Part shown: positions 57,312 to 64,000 of the stretch, in pieces | Layout of the letters: every line of letters starts with the position of its first letter | How positions within the stretch are numbered: the first letter of the stretch is position 1 | Assembly (NCBI RefSeq): GCF_013201545.1 | Contig: NZ_CP053746.1 | Location: 434,001 to 498,000, forward strand | Direction of reading: 5' to 3' | DNA: 64,000 bases | Source of the DNA: Pseudomonas graminis | GTDB taxonomy: Bacteria > Pseudomonadota > Gammaproteobacteria > Pseudomonadales > Pseudomonadaceae | The notes under the pieces: model-generated | Databases searched by the model: none | What the model was told of the DNA's origin: nothing | The model's input: the letters and a program-made list of their open reading frames with translations, nothing else | Position numbers and translations under genes: made by a program

Positions 57312-57788
57312 TTACGCTGCAATGCTCGGCGACGACATGGACTTTTTGTATTCAGCCTTCATCGCTTCCATCTGCGCGCCAAGTTCTTCCAGCTGCTTCT
57401 TGCCCAGCAACTTTTCAGCCTGCGGGAACATCTCTTCCTCTTCTTCCTCGATGTGGTGCTCAAGCAGCTCCTTGACCACTTTCACACGACCCGAGAATTC
57501 CGGGGTTGCAGGGTCAGTTTGCTTGAGGTCAGGGAGCACAAGGGCGTCGACTGTGCGGTGCTCTTCCTTGGCTTCGTAATACATGATGTCCTGTTCTTTG
57601 CCGCCCGCTTCTTTGAACGCCGGATAGAGAATCTCTTCTTCGATCTTGGTGTGGATAGTGATTTCCATTTCCAGCTTGGCCAGCAAGTCCGTGCGCTTCT
57701 TAACGCCACGCTCGGTCGACTCGCTCAGTTGGGTCAAAATGGCTTTTACGCGTTCATGGTCGGCTTTCAACAGTTCGATGGCGTTCAT
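57312..57788 (-). CDS. Hemerythrin HHE domain protein
   Basis: 158 residues. Iron-binding motifs: KADHERV, ITIHTKIEEEILYPAF, KEEHRTVD and LEHHIEEEEEEMFP supply the His and Glu ligands of a di-iron site. It may bind O2 or NO or help repair iron centres under stress. A Lys-rich C-terminal tail of about 35 residues (AQMEAMKAEYKKS) follows the domain. Monocistronic. Confidence 0.92.
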   Translation of the reverse strand: MNAIELLKADHERVKAILTQLSESTERGVKKRTDLLAKLEMEITIHTKIEEEILYPAFKEAGGKEQDIMYYEAKEEHRTVDALVLPDLKQTDPATPEFSGRVKVVKELLEHHIEEEEEEMFPQAEKLLGKKQLEELGAQMEAMKAEYKKSMSSPSIAA

Positions 57789-58044
57789 AGTATTTCCTCT
57801 GGATCACGGTAAGCGGATCGATCTAAGTGCCGACCCTGCAGGTTCATGAGTAGAGTTGCATCGAGCGTGCCGAAACAGCGCTTTGCAAAAAAGCTTGCTT
57901 AAACAACAAGTTAGAAGAATTCAATAACAGCGAAATCGTGCAGGTTGCATGAAACGTGGCAACGGATAGTGCAGTTCACCAGTTGTCATCCGCCTGATCT
58001 GAGCTCGGGCAAAACCGGAGCTCACATCAGGACGAGCCGCATCA

Positions 58045-58242
58045 TTAGTGGGCTTTGGTGGCAGGTGCCAACGCCGTTCGTTCTTGATAGGCAGGCAACG
58101 AGGCCGCAAACGCCATGGCCTCCTCGCGTGTGGAGAACGACCCCAATCTGTCGTGGTGGGTGCAGACCCGCCAAGGTCCGTTATTGACGTTAATCACATC
58201 GTAGCCGTTGAAGTGCGTCTTGCTGAGCATCGCGGTGTGCAT
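58045..58242 (-). CDS. Small protein, possibly DUF2188-like
   Basis: 65 residues from the ATG at 58242, preceded by GAGGGGGAG. The text GPWRVCTHHDRLGSFSTREEAMAFAASLPAY shows a Trp-containing strand followed by 'F-S-T-R-E-E-A', as in DUF2188-type small proteins (shown in part in the family sense; not a confirmed hit). No signal or TM helix. Function unknown. Confidence 0.6.
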   Translation of the reverse strand: MHTAMLSKTHFNGYDVINVNNGPWRVCTHHDRLGSFSTREEAMAFAASLPAYQERTALAPATKAH

Positions 58243-58453
58243 GGTGATCTCCCCCTCATTCAAGAGAGTGTTGTGGGTTGTCGGATAAAACCTTACACCC
58301 GCCATTCACTCTATAGACGTTAGCGAGACCAGCGGTGCCCTGCCAAGAATGCTCGAAGCCGGGATGCCGCGTTGACAATGCCGACTTGGGTTTCTATAAG
58401 TCCCCTCCGTTCTGGCGTCCGGTCAGTACCTGCTCACCTGAAAGCGAAGCGAG

Positions 58454-59488
58454 ATGATGGAATTCACGGATTTTGATGCCGAACTGGCCGACTGGAACAC
58501 GCTGCAAGCCGCCAATCCCTGCTCGGGACTGCTGCTGGGCAACGGCGCCAGTCTTGCCGTGTGGAAGAACTTTGCCTACGACTCGCTGTTCGAGCTGGCG
58601 CAGACCACGCGCAACAAACCCCTGAGCGCCACTGAGCTGGCGCTGTTCAAATCCATGGAAACGGAGAATTTCGAACCCGTGCTCAGCGGCCTGAAAGTCG
58701 CCATGCGGGTCAATGCCGCGCTGACGATCGGGTCGTCCTCGCCACGGAACCGTTACTTCGCGATAAAGGAAGCCCTGATTCATGGCATCCGGTCGGCGCA
58801 TGTACCGTGGCGGCTGATGGAAGCGGCCACCATTGCCAGGATCAGCGAAGCCTTGAGCCAGTACCAGACGGTGTACTCCACCAATTACGACCTGCTGGCG
58901 TACTGGGCGGCAATGCATGGCGCACAGCCGTTTGATGACCTGTTCGACGACGACGCGATGTTCAACCTGCACCGCACCGGCAGCCACGCAACGCGCATCC
59001 TGTACCTCCACGGCGGCATGCACCTGGTGAAGAACTTCGATGGCACGGCACGCAAGTTGATGTCCTCGGAAAGCACGCTGCTGGGCAGCTTCGCGATCAA
59101 TGCGCTGGAGGATGTGCCGCTGTTTGTCTGCGAAGGGCGCAGCGACGACAAGATGAAGATCATCCGCGGCTCGGACTATCTTTCGTTTTGCCACGCTCAA
59201 CTGGCGCAGCATCAGGGCGCGCTGTGCGTCTTCGGCCACTCGCTGGGCAAACACGATCGACACATCCTCAACGCCATTCTCCAGGCCCGCCCGGAGCGTA
59301 TCGCCATCTCAGTGCTGCCACGCAGTGACGCGTTCATCCAGCACCAGAAACGCCGCTACAGCGAATTGTTTGAAGGGCAGAACATCGAGCTGACATTCTT
59401 CAACGCCACCACCCACCCGCTGGGCGACCCGGCGCTTGCCGTGCCGGTGGCGCGATTGAAGGAAGCGTTGGAGTTGAAGAAGAGCTGA
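58454..59488 (+). CDS. DUF4917 family protein with SIR2-like fold
   Basis: 344 residues (ATG at 58454; an adjacent ATG at 58457 is equivalent). Nucleotide-binding features: LLLGNGASLAVW near residue 26, VYSTNYDLLAYW near 140, ILYLHGGMHLVKN near 182, and CVFGHSLGKHDRHI near 260. Together this pattern is that of SIR2-like proteins, many of which cleave or bind NAD. Single gene, no partner toxin or defence gene beside it. Function unknown. Confidence 0.8.
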   Translation: MMEFTDFDAELADWNTLQAANPCSGLLLGNGASLAVWKNFAYDSLFELAQTTRNKPLSATELALFKSMETENFEPVLSGLKVAMRVNAALTIGSSSPRNRYFAIKEALIHGIRSAHVPWRLMEAATIARISEALSQYQTVYSTNYDLLAYWAAMHGAQPFDDLFDDDAMFNLHRTGSHATRILYLHGGMHLVKNFDGTARKLMSSESTLLGSFAINALEDVPLFVCEGRSDDKMKIIRGSDYLSFCHAQLAQHQGALCVFGHSLGKHDRHILNAILQARPERIAISVLPRSDAFIQHQKRRYSELFEGQNIELTFFNATTHPLGDPALAVPVARLKEALELKKS

Positions 59489-59568
59489 GGGGTTGGCGTA
59501 AGAGTGGGCCCGCCGCCGGACACCTCATTAGCTTGTTCACCCAAGAACCGATGACGAACGCTGATCTT

Positions 59569-59659
59569 GTGGGAGTCAGCTTGCAGACGAAGAGGCCGTC
59601 ACAGGCTGCCAACTTTCAGCTACCGTAAGTCAGCCTTCGCGAGCAAGCTCGCTCCCACA
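59569..59659. repeat. REP pair downstream of the DUF4917 gene
   Basis: GTGGGAGTCAGCTTGC (59569-59584) and the inverted GCGAGCAAGCTCGCTCCCAC (about 59639-59658) flank a 54-base spacer. Confidence 0.8.
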
Positions 59660-59780
59660 AAGGCCATGGAGGTCAGACGATCGTCGGCATCATTGCGATC
59701 CGGGCGAACGGAGCCGAACCCGCCTGCGAGGTCCGGTCCTCCAGTCGCTCACCGCTTCGAATCTTCCCAGCCGCTGGCCT

Positions 59781-60041
59781 TTACTCGTTACCTTCCGACA
59801 ACGCCCCCACCACCACTGCCCCACTCTGATTGTGTTTGCTGACGCTGGTGGCGACCGATTCGGTGGTCAGGCGCATGCTGCTGAGGGCGGCAAGCCGATC
59901 ACTGCTTGTCGTGTGCACAACGCTGCCTGACCATTGAGCGGCCACCGTCGCCAGCCATGCGAAAAGGAATACCACGACACCCTGCAACGCCCATTTTCCG
60001 ATACCCGACACGATGGTTCTCCTGGCTGAATTCGACGGCAT
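59781..60041 (-). CDS. Small hypothetical membrane protein
   Basis: 86 residues from the ATG at 60041 (AAGG nine bases upstream). One TM helix (WALQGVVVFLFAWLATVAAQ) and a Ser/Thr-rich tail ending VVVGALSEGNE. No recognised family. An alternative start further upstream (MLVQKLNATF) would add about 18 residues. Supported only by the ORF, TM helix and possible ribosome site. Confidence 0.45.
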   Translation of the reverse strand: MPSNSARRTIVSGIGKWALQGVVVFLFAWLATVAAQWSGSVVHTTSSDRLAALSSMRLTTESVATSVSKHNQSGAVVVGALSEGNE

Positions 60042-60159
60042 CAATTTGACCTTCAACTGTTGCAGGAACGTTGCATTCAACTTCTGCACCAACATTTGAG
60101 GCGATTGAGTGCTCGCCAGGAAAATCCTCGAAAACGGCAGTTCCACCCTTGACCGATTG

Positions 60160-60219
60160 CCGGCTGAAGCCGGTCCTACACAAGCATCGCGGTCGGTTAG
60201 TAGGACCGGCTTCAGCCGG
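60160..60219. repeat. Inverted repeat of the GGACCGGCTTCAGCC family
   Basis: CCGGCTGAAGCCGGTCCTAC (60160-60179) and GTAGGACCGGCTTCAGCCGG (60200-60219) are perfect inverted copies 20 bases apart. Same family as the arms at 40.4 and 57.2 kb. Confidence 0.85.
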
Positions 60220-60333
60220 GAAGCTTTTGAAGTGTACGGACGATTCCGCGCGCATCTGTAAAGGGCCGCCACCCAGGTTCTGTGGCTGAATACCGGTGCG
60301 TTTCGCACCCACAAGAACAAGGCAAGACCCTCT

Positions 60334-61233
60334 ATGTCCTCTCGTGAAAACACCGGCATGGCCCTCGGACTGATCGGCGTGGTGATCTTCAGTCTGACGC
60401 TGCCCATGACCCGCATCGTAGTGCAGGAAATTCATCCCTTGCTCAACGGGCTGGGCCGCGCCTTGTTTGCGGCGGTGCCGGCGGCGGCGTTGCTGCTGTG
60501 GCGCAGGGAAAAATGGCCGACCCTGGCTCAGTTCAAGGCCTTGATGGTGGTCGCGCTTGGGGTGATCGTCGGGTTCCCGGTGCTCTCGGCCTGGGCCATG
60601 AAAACCCTGCCTGCCTCCCACGGCGCACTGGTCAATGGCCTGCAACCGCTGCTGGTGGCCATCTACGCCGCATGGCTCTCCCACGAGCGCCCGTCGAAAG
60701 CCTTCTGGGCCTGCGCGGCCATGGGCAGCGTTCTGGTGCTGGGTTACGCGCTGATCAGCGGGGCCGGCAACCTTCAGGCCGGTGATCTGCTGATGGTCGC
60801 TGCGGTGGCGATTGGCGGGCTGGGTTATGCCGAAGGCGGGCGGCTGGCGAAGGAGATGGGTGGCTGGCAGGTGATCTGCTGGGCGCTGGTGATTTCGATC
60901 CCGGTACTGATCGTGCCCGTCAGCTATCTGGCGTGGCAGCACCAAGGCCCGATTTCCCCCGGGACCTGGTGGGCCTTCGGTTACGTGTCGCTGTTCTCGC
61001 AATTCATCGGATTCTTCGCCTGGTACGCCGGGCTGGCCATGGGCGGCATCGCGCGGGTCAGCCAGATCCAACTGGTGCAGCTGTTCTTCACCATGGCCTT
61101 CTCGGCGCTGTTTTTCGGCGAGCACATTGACCCGACAACCTGGATCTTCGCCGCCGGTGTCGTGGTCGTGCTGGCCATCGGGCGCAAAACGGCTGTGATT
61201 GCACCCAAGCCCGTCGCCGCCGCTCGCATTTAA
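60334..61233 (+). CDS. EamA/DMT family transporter
   Basis: 299 residues, ten TM helices in two EamA halves (GMALGLIGVVIFSLTLPMTR; GDLLMVAAVAIGGLGYAEG). RhaT/YdcZ-type drug/metabolite exporter; substrate unknown. Converges with and overlaps the methyltransferase gene by four bases. Confidence 0.9.
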   Translation: MSSRENTGMALGLIGVVIFSLTLPMTRIVVQEIHPLLNGLGRALFAAVPAAALLLWRREKWPTLAQFKALMVVALGVIVGFPVLSAWAMKTLPASHGALVNGLQPLLVAIYAAWLSHERPSKAFWACAAMGSVLVLGYALISGAGNLQAGDLLMVAAVAIGGLGYAEGGRLAKEMGGWQVICWALVISIPVLIVPVSYLAWQHQGPISPGTWWAFGYVSLFSQFIGFFAWYAGLAMGGIARVSQIQLVQLFFTMAFSALFFGEHIDPTTWIFAAGVVVVLAIGRKTAVIAPKPVAAARI

Positions 61234-62447
61234 CCGAGCAGGCCATCCGCCTGGAGCAAGCGCTCCAGGCACTGCTCCTGAATCCCGTAGAACACTTTCA
61301 GCTCCTGAATCTTCGCCAGCAATTCAGCAGGGTCCGCCGGGCTGGTGCGTTTGACCGCCAGGATCATCTTGTTCTTGTTGGTGTGCTCCAGCGAGATGAA
61401 CTCGAAAACCTTGGTTTCATAGCCGCAGGCTTCCAGCAGCAGCGCGCGCAAGGCATCGGTGACCATCTCGGCCTGCTGGCCCATGTGCAAACCGTATTGC
61501 AGCATCGGCTTGAGCAGCGTCGGGCTCTGGATCTGCAGGCGGATCTGTTTGTGGCAGCACGGCGAGCACATGATGATCGAGGCGCCCGAGCGGATGCCGG
61601 TGTGAATCGCGTAGTCGGTGGCGATGTCGCAGGCGTGCAAGGCGATCATGACGTCCAGTTCGCTGGGCGCCACCGAGCGCACGTCACCGCACTTGAACAC
61701 CAGCCCCGGATGCTCAAGCCGCGCGGCAGCGTTGTTGCACAGCGAGACCATGTCTTCGCGCAACTCGACGCCGGTGACGTTGCCCTCGGCCTGCAAGGTG
61801 TTGCGCAGGTAATCGTGGATGGCGAAGGTGAGATAGCCCTTGCCCGATCCGAAATCCGCAACCGTCACGGGCCTGTCCAGCTTGATCGGCGAGGTCGCCA
61901 GCGCGTGGGAAAACACTTCGATGAACTTGTTGATCTGCTTCCACTTGCGCGACATCGCCGGGATCAGCTCGTGCTGCTTGTTGGTCACGCCAAGATCGGT
62001 CAGGAACGGCCGGCTCAGTTCCAGATAACGTTTTTTCTCGCGGTCATGCTCGGCGGTCGGGGCTTCGCGTTCTTGCTGGGCCTTGTTGCGGAACAGCGTG
62101 CTCTTGCCCTTCTTGCTGAACTCCAGCTGCACTTCATCGGTGAGGGAAAGCAGATGCGCGTTCTTGAAGGACTCGGGCAACAGACTGGTGATCAGCGAAT
62201 GCGCCTCGACCAAGGGGTGATTCTTGGTGATGTCGCGGGTCTTGTAGCGGTAGACGAAGGACAGGCAAGGCTGATCCTTGACTGTGACGGGCTTGATGAT
62301 GACCCGCTGCAATTCCGCTTCACTTCCGACGTACTTGGCCAGCACCAGTTTGATCAGCGAATTTTGCGTCAGGCAGGTGTCCAGCAGACTCAGAAACTGA
62401 GCACGGTGGTCCTGCGCAGGAACGGTGGCGGGTGCGGTAACGGACAT
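61230..62447 (-). CDS. Class I SAM-dependent methyltransferase (Methyltransf_32 type)
   Basis: 405 residues. N-terminal about 170 residues (SLIKLVLAKYVGSEAELQRV) unlike the methyltransferase core. The SAM motif is VTVADFGSGKGYLTFAIHDYL (shown in part), with VTGVELREDMVSLC, then IALHACDIATDYA and CSPCCHKQI. The Cys-Cys-His motif may be part of the active site. Probable RNA or protein methyltransferase; substrate unknown. Confidence 0.82.
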   Translation of the reverse strand: MSVTAPATVPAQDHRAQFLSLLDTCLTQNSLIKLVLAKYVGSEAELQRVIIKPVTVKDQPCLSFVYRYKTRDITKNHPLVEAHSLITSLLPESFKNAHLLSLTDEVQLEFSKKGKSTLFRNKAQQEREAPTAEHDREKKRYLELSRPFLTDLGVTNKQHELIPAMSRKWKQINKFIEVFSHALATSPIKLDRPVTVADFGSGKGYLTFAIHDYLRNTLQAEGNVTGVELREDMVSLCNNAAARLEHPGLVFKCGDVRSVAPSELDVMIALHACDIATDYAIHTGIRSGASIIMCSPCCHKQIRLQIQSPTLLKPMLQYGLHMGQQAEMVTDALRALLLEACGYETKVFEFISLEHTNKNKMILAVKRTSPADPAELLAKIQELKVFYGIQEQCLERLLQADGLLG

Positions 62448-62519
62448 CGGAAAGCGCCTCGGGAGCGGAAATGCGAGGCGCTATTTTAGGCGGGTCGTGA
62501 GGAGTAGGTGCAATTAAAT

Positions 62520-62642
62520 GACGCGGAGCGTCAGAAGAGGCATTCCCACGCGCAGCGCGGGAACGATCCTCACTCGGTCGGACACCTACGGATGATCGTC
62601 CCCACGCTCCGCGTGGTGACGCAGCCCTTGACGCTCTGCGTC
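62520..62642. repeat. Palindrome cluster of the CCCACGC-GCGTGGG type
   Basis: GACGCGGAGCGTC (62520-62532) and GACGCTCTGCGTC (62630-62642) bracket TTCCCACGC-GCAG-CGCGGGAACGATC (62543-62567) and its inverted relative GATCGTCCCCACGC-TCC-GCGTGGTGAC. The unit resembles a widespread intergenic palindrome of pseudomonads distinct from the other two families here. Confidence 0.7.
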
Positions 62643-62666
62643 AGATCTCTGCGGCATGAGACCGAT

Positions 62667-63284
62667 TTACCCCAACACCACCAACCGATTCGGCAACTCG
62701 TTGCGCGCCTGGGTCACGGGCACCTGCTCGCTCAGCACATCGCCGCACGAACGGATGCACCCGACAAACCCCTCCAGAATCCGGCCATCCTTCACCTGCC
62801 GGGTAAAGGTCTCGACCATCGCGCGCCAGACTTCGTTATCGACGCGTCGGGCGATGCCATCGTCGACGATGATTTCGACGTAGCGCTCGGCCTCGCTGAC
62901 GAAAATCAGCACGCCGGTGCCATGGGTGGTGGCATGAAGATTCTGTTCGAGAAACTGCCGTCGGGCGAGATTGCCCGCCCGCCAGTGCCGCACGCGAACA
63001 GGCACCAGCCGCGTAGTGACGCCAGGCAACCGGCACAGCAGCGCCACCACAATGAACGTGATGACCTGCACCAGCAGCAGATGATTAGCGTTGAGCCAGC
63101 CGGTCAGCAGGTTGATCAGCCCCGGCACGAGCAGCGCGATGACCCCGGCCCAGATCAGCGGTACGTAGGTGTAGTCGTCTGCACTGCTTGCCAGCACCGT
63201 CACCAGTTCCGCGTCGGTCTGACGCTCGACGGTTTCGATGGCGTGGGCAACCCGCTGCTGTTCGTCTTTATTGAGCAATGTCAT
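62667..63284 (-). CDS. TPM domain membrane protein
   Basis: 205 residues. Starts with an N-terminal TPM-type helix (NKDEQQRVAHAIETVERQTDAELVTVL, shown in part), then two TM helices (LIWAGVIALLVPGLINLLT; VITFIVVALLCRLPGV), then the rest of the TPM fold (VLIFVSEAERYVEIIVDDGI). TPM domains occur in phosphatases and in proteins paired with LemA. It starts 27 bases after the neighbouring TPM gene. Role unknown. Confidence 0.85.
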   Translation of the reverse strand: MTLLNKDEQQRVAHAIETVERQTDAELVTVLASSADDYTYVPLIWAGVIALLVPGLINLLTGWLNANHLLLVQVITFIVVALLCRLPGVTTRLVPVRVRHWRAGNLARRQFLEQNLHATTHGTGVLIFVSEAERYVEIIVDDGIARRVDNEVWRAMVETFTRQVKDGRILEGFVGCIRSCGDVLSEQVPVTQARNELPNRLVVLG

Positions 63285-63311
63285 GCACCTAAACCCTTCC
63301 TGAGCGAACGA

Positions 63312-64000
63312 CTACCAGCCACCGGAGGCACCGCCCCCGCCAAAACCACCACCGCCACCGCGCATGCCGCCCGAGCCCGAGCCGCCTGAGCCGAAGCCGC
63401 CAGAGCCGCCGGAACCAAACCCGCCGAACCCGCCGCCCCCGGAGCCGATGGAACGGCCTCGCCCAGAACGTGCGCTGATGTAACTGATGACCACGAACAG
63501 CACCAGAAACAGCAAGGTCACTTTCCAGTCGACACCCTCGTTCTCGCTCGCCGCTGCGCTGCCGGTGGCGCCGACTGCGGGTTCGGCAAGGGGATCGCCG
63601 CCGAGTACCTGGACCATCGCCTCGGTGCCTTTGGTGATACCGCCCACAAAATCGCCCTGGCGGAACGCCGGCGTGATGATCTGATTGATGATCACTGATG
63701 ATTGCGCATCCGTCAGACGATCTTCCAGGCCGTAACCCACTTCGATGCGCACCTTGCGTTCGTCCCGGGCGACCACCAACAGAGCGCCGTTGTCCTTGCC
63801 CTTCTGGCCGATGCCCCAGTGACGACCTAGCTGATAGCCGTAGTCCTCAATGGTCGAGCCCTGCAGGTCAGGCAGTGTGACCACCACCACTTGCTCGGTG
63901 GTCAGTTCTTCGTGCGCGCGCAGCATCTGTTCGAGATGCTCTTTGCTCGGGCCATCGATCATCCCGGCGGTGTCGACGACCCGCCCGGTCAGCGGCGGAA
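63312..64000 (-). CDS. TPM domain protein (YgcG family), N-terminus outside window
   Basis: At least 228 codons; the frame runs to the window edge and the sequence upstream of Met at 63962 (PPLTGRVVDTAG) is the conserved start of a TPM domain, so the signal peptide is missing. VVVTLPDLQGSTIEDYGYQL and KVRIEVGYGLEDRLTDAQS complete the domain, followed by one TM helix (VTLLFLVLFVVISYISA) and a Gly/Ser-rich tail. Often linked to LemA in other genomes. Confidence 0.88.
   Translation of the reverse strand, partial: PPLTGRVVDTAGMIDGPSKEHLEQMLRAHEELTTEQVVVVTLPDLQGSTIEDYGYQLGRHWGIGQKGKDNGALLVVARDERKVRIEVGYGLEDRLTDAQSSVIINQIITPAFRQGDFVGGITKGTEAMVQVLGGDPLAEPAVGATGSAAASENEGVDWKVTLLFLVLFVVISYISARSGRGRSIGSGGGGFGGFGSGGSGGFGSGGSGSGGMRGGGGGFGGGGASGGW

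Overview
The window is a chromosomal segment of a Pseudomonas, most likely from the fluorescens/syringae side of the genus. Three things support this: an algU-mucA-mucB-mucD-lepA-lepB-rnc-era-recO-pdxJ block in the usual pseudomonad order, REP palindromes of the GTGGGAGCGAGC type, and high GC. All but two genes are complete. The glucose dehydrogenase at the left edge and the TPM-domain gene at the right edge are cut by the window. No rRNA, CRISPR array, insertion sequence or prophage was seen. The one tRNA is tRNA-Gly(CCC).

Left part (1-16 kb). The window opens with the C-terminal 654 residues of a PQQ glucose dehydrogenase. A minus-strand four-gene cluster with overlapping ends follows (cupredoxin-like protein, HAMP-GGDEF-EAL protein, DUF3034 protein, lipoprotein truncated globin). 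Next come a stand-alone Lon protease with a clear sigma-32 promoter, a small PH-domain protein, a chagasin-like lipoprotein, a chemoreceptor with a C-terminal extra domain, a siderophore receptor behind Fur-like sites, and cmoAB.

Central housekeeping block (16-31 kb, mostly minus strand). This holds the envelope-stress sigma factor AlgU with its regulators MucA and MucB and the protease MucD, then LepA, LepB, a DUF4845 protein, RNase III, Era, RecO and PdxJ. On the other side lie nadB, ygfX, sdhE and ygfZ. mucC is absent. The mucB-mucD gap contains a terminator and a run of hairpins.

Transport and nitrogen region (31-49.5 kb). A TctDE two-component system diverges from tctCBA (tricarboxylate uptake) and an AbrB-type membrane protein, followed by ung and an enoyl-CoA hydratase/hydrolase. 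A sigma-54-type promoter and a guanidine-I (ykkC) riboswitch precede an ABC transporter, two DUF1989-type proteins and a 1212-residue biotin carboxylase fusion. That set is best read as a guanidine assimilation operon: import, carboxylation and deimination towards allophanate. Allophanate hydrolase is not in the window. A REP pair is read through in frame inside the carboxylase.

Right part (49.5-64 kb). This is a mosaic of single genes: a large toxin-like DUF6543-type protein, a CWC protein, rsuA, an RhlA homologue (surfactant precursor), tRNA-Gly, an EAL phosphodiesterase, an alpha/beta hydrolase, a hemerythrin, a SIR2-like DUF4917 protein, an EamA exporter, a methyltransferase and two TPM-domain proteins. 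Three different families of palindromic repeats lie between them.
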